A stretch of DNA of 64,000 nt, taken from positions 8,860,087 to 8,924,086 of the forward strand of contig CM040447.1 in the NCBI GenBank assembly GCA_022749755.1, given 5' to 3'. Source of the stretch: Azadirachta indica (taxonomy: Eukaryota > Streptophyta > Magnoliopsida > Sapindales > Meliaceae). The notes beneath the pieces are model-generated. The model had not been told where the DNA came from. It ran no database searches and saw only the letters and a program-made list of their open reading frames with translations. Both the position numbers and the translations under genes were made by a program. Positions 61,540-64,000 of this stretch are shown here, piece after piece. How positions within the stretch are numbered: position 1 is the stretch's first letter; the number at the start of each line of letters is the position of its first letter.

Positions 61540-62700
61540 ACTATCCTACTCTTGAATTTTGCTTCCATTTGGGTTTTTCCCTAGGGCTGCAGATAGAATG
61601 TCATTCATTGCTTTTGATTGGAATGATCCTTCGTCAACTTGACTTTTTAATTCCTCTTACAAAAAATAATATAATGTGTTATTATGATAAGCTTATATAT
61701 TAAAGAAACTCAAATGTACAAAAACATCACCAATTTTATACTAACAATTTTCTCAATTACTGGCATCGCTTCAGGGTTATAAACACTGTTCTTCTTTCGT
61801 CACCAAGCTTTTTTACGATCAATTTGACTTTCAGAAGGAACTTGAAGTTCCTTTTTATGAATACAATAAACAAGTAAATTTGCTTAAACCAAGTTTGACT
61901 CATTAATTCAAACATTTGGCTCACTTACCAGATTCTCTATTAAGCCGCTATAACCTATGCTGCCTAAATGGTGATTGTATTTTAGCATTGTTCTCTTCTT
62001 TTTTGCATCTTCACTTTTTTTCTAAAATATGAAATCCAAGAAAGGTGATTATACTAAATTAATCACAAATGAACTGAATTATAGTGCAAGACAGTAGATA
62101 ATGCACCTCAAATTCCAAAGCCAACACTTTCTTTACAAATATTTGCTAGTGCAACTTTATAATGTTTGAGTAATTAATGGGAGGCAGTTTCAGATGCTTC
62201 CGACAATTTTTGTAAGGCAACATGAAGTCATGTGTCAAGGTCCATCTAAAGTTCCTCAAAGAAATTCCTGTTGAATGCAACGATTGAGCTTTACTTCTTA
62301 AGTCAACTATAAATTTTGTTTACAACAAAGTAAATAAATTAGAAATCAATTCCTCTACAAAAAAATAATACTTACAAGTTTAACATTTAACTTACGAGCT
62401 AACCTGAATATGTGTCCATAAAGTTTTTTTTAATGTAAGAGGTACATGTTTCCAATTGTCATAAATGATGGGCACCTAATCTCTCACCAAAACGCCAATG
62501 TAGTTCGTCAAATCATTGGCACCAGTACCCACTAGAATATCAAAGTAATTGTTGTTGAGAACAATTTTCTTGTCCTCTGTCAGTTTCTGTTTTATCTTCT
62601 TTGTTGTCCATCTTCTCCTAGGTCTCTTATCTAGGTGTAAGTTAAACGCTTCGATTTTAGCTATTTTTTTGAACCTACATACAATCCAATTAAGCAAGTG
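61540..62700 (-). pseudogene. Ptta/En/Spm-type transposon protein region
   Basis: On the minus strand: a charged N-terminus (DKRPRRRWTTKKIKQKLTED, about 62590-62640), DILVGTGANDLTNYIGVLVR (about 62480-62540), then a fragmented core. Diagnostic pieces are MLKYNHHLGSIGYSGLIENL (about 61925-61990), SESQIDRKKAW near 61805-61840, and ELKSQVDEGSFQSKAMNDIL followed by SAALGKNPNG (about 61575-61660). These correspond to the plant transposase family Pfam Ptta_En_Spm, which in Spm-like elements is the TnpA-like DNA-binding side rather than the DDE transposase. Some intervening segments are intronic or broken, so it may or may not be functional. Confidence 0.65.
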
Positions 62701-62945
62701 TTATTTTGTAATTCAATTTTAAAACAGTTACACCAATATTATGTAAATATATTATCTAATTCAATTTTTGTCTTAAGGGTGGAAACAAATGTTGAGTTTT
62801 GGGGACAAAAATGCCTAAAATGACAATGTTTCAAGCTTATAGCATTTTAACCTTTTTTTTTCTTTCTGATATAAAAAAATTAATTTTGTAAAAATGATGT
62901 CGTTTTACTAGGAAAAATAGAGTTAAAATGATGTTGTTTTTGCTA

Positions 62946-62963
62946 GTGAGACTATAGTCTCAC
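62946..62963. repeat. 18-bp perfect palindrome in CACTA subterminal DNA
   Basis: GTGAGACTATAGTCTCAC, with a half site AGTGAGACTACAG at the other end (about 58758). It is a candidate TnpA-like binding motif. Confidence 0.6.
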
Positions 62964-63113
62964 AGAATACTGATACCTATTGTTTAGTGTTAGTAATTTT
63001 TGTTACATTTCTGTCATTTAGGGGAAAAGTTCACTTTTGTGCATTAGCTTTGACACTTTTTCAAAAGTATCGAGAGCTTAGTATCAGTAATGCTCATTTT
63101 TCTAGTAGTGTTG

Positions 63114-64000
63114 TAGACCCATTTGTATCCTACTACTCGCTGTCCCTTAGGTAATATCACTAACCCATATGTTTGATTCTTGTATAAGAACTCTATCTCC
63201 TCAGTCATAGCACCTATCTACTATTTTACTTCTGGACAAGTCATCGCTTCTTTAAAAGTAGTAAGCTTATATGTGCTCATAGTCTCAACCATAGACAATG
63301 CATATAATACCATATTAGTACAACCAAAATGCTTAGGTAGTTGAATTTGTCGCCTTGGCCTTCTAGTGGCACTGTTATCTTGTTGTTCCTATGCATCATC
63401 ATGTTGTTGACTATCATATCAACAATCTACACATCATTCATCCTTTGCTCTAGGGACTATTGTATTGCTGAAGCTTCTACCACAAGCTCTAACTATTCGT
63501 TGACACCTTGATTTTCTCCAATTGTTGACTCATCCTCTTGACGATTAAGTGTAACAGACTCATTCAATTTGATATCCCTGCTTATCATAAAACCTAGAGA
63601 TTCAGAATCTCTTTACCATAACCTATAACCTTTCACTCGAAATGCATATACTAGAAATATGCATTTCTTGCCTTTGGTTCAAATTTACCATCATTAACAT
63701 GAACATATGCTGGGCAACCGAATGCTTTCAAGTCAATATAATCAATAGGTATACCTGACTATACCTCAAAAGGAGTCTTATAATCAATAACTGTAGATGA
63801 TGACCTATTCACCAAATAACATGTTGTACTAACTGCTTTAGCCCAAAATACCTTTGATAAACTAGAATTAGAAAGCATACAATGAGCTTTGTCCAACAGT
63901 GTTCTGTTCATGCATTCTATAGCTCTATTTTGTTATAATGTTTTCACACAAGTGTGGTGTCTCACTATCCCTTCCTTGTGGCAGAACTCATCAAACTCAG
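63114..64000 (-). pseudogene. copia element D, integrase to RT start, right of the CACTA insertion
   Basis: On the minus strand from the window edge: EFCHKEGIVRHHTCVKT, a stop, then MNRTLLDKAHCMLSNSSLSK and CYLVNRSSSTVIDYKTPFEV, then LKAFGCPAYVHVNDGKFEPK. These are integrase core and C-terminal motifs of copia. The coding sequence ends in QRVVGYKWVYN at about 63114-63145, the first RT motif, where the CACTA element begins. Several stops. The 5' portion lies beyond the window. Confidence 0.85.

Larger units (their letters stand above)
58601..63110 (-). mobile_element. CACTA (En/Spm) DNA transposon carrying a Ulp1-like gene, TSD TTG
   Basis: The left end CATTACTAGGAAAATAGCCA and the reverse complement of the right end (CACTACTAGAAAAATGAGCA) are CACTA-type inverted termini. 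The 3-bp duplication TTG at 58598-58600 and 63111-63113 is the length expected for this superfamily. Subterminal DNA at both ends shares AGTGAGACTA. Coding content is on the minus strand: a Ptta/En/Spm-type region (61540-62700) and a Ulp1-like protease (59540-60830). A tnp2 transposase was not found, so movement would need one supplied from elsewhere. Confidence 0.9.

Noticed and set aside
36000..64000. An anti-phage, CRISPR or other bacterial-type system
   Set aside because: No bacterial gene layout, ribosome binding sites or spacer arrays. All repeats are transposon ends, tandem duplications or simple sequence.

Overview
The window looks like plant nuclear DNA, most likely from a dicot. It is AT-rich, has no operon structure, and nearly all recognisable coding sequence comes from plant transposable elements (Ty1/copia, Ty3/gypsy, Mutator, hAT and CACTA). 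The one host-type gene remnant is a PRISE-type (progesterone 5-beta-reductase / iridoid-synthase-like) reductase pseudogene near 48.7-49.25 kb. I see no intact host gene, rRNA or CRISPR. All coordinates and repeat comparisons were made by eye, so boundaries without target-site duplications (TSDs) are approximate.

Layout. 1-4.9 kb: 3' part of a decayed copia element with its 3' LTR. 5.4-6.9 kb: hAT transposase fossil. 7-10.7 kb: AT-rich DNA with small tandem repeats and a possible MITE. 10.74-17.29 kb: a 6.5-kb Mutator-like element (MULE) with about 250-bp terminal inverted repeats, a perfect 9-bp TSD and a minus-strand transposase fossil, itself broken by a gypsy-type LTR fragment. 19.5-27.6 kb: gypsy LTR fragments and an internally deleted Athila/Tat-like element. 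27.85-35.23 kb: a complete but dead copia element with TSD TCCTA. 35.74-39.35 kb: another copia element with a near-perfect TSD. 40.78-45.68 kb: a complete minus-strand gypsy element with 247/248-bp LTRs and TSD GATGC.

45.7-58.4 kb: LTR pieces, an unoccupied paralogue of the site invaded by the 35.7-kb copia element, the PRISE pseudogene, a solo gypsy LTR inside a long inverted repeat, an AT-rich simple-sequence tract, a GAA-type purine tract and a hairpin MITE. 58.4-64 kb: a minus-strand copia pol cut in two by a 4.5-kb CACTA element (58601-63110, TSD TTG). The CACTA element encodes a Ptta/En/Spm-type protein region and a Ulp1-like cysteine protease with visible H-D-C residues and plausible introns, but no recognised tnp2 transposase.

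The elements do not form a pathway. They record nested insertions: LTR into MULE transposase, CACTA into copia reverse transcriptase, and copia into a duplicated host-like segment. The CACTA-borne Ulp1 gene is the best preserved coding structure and the most interesting item.
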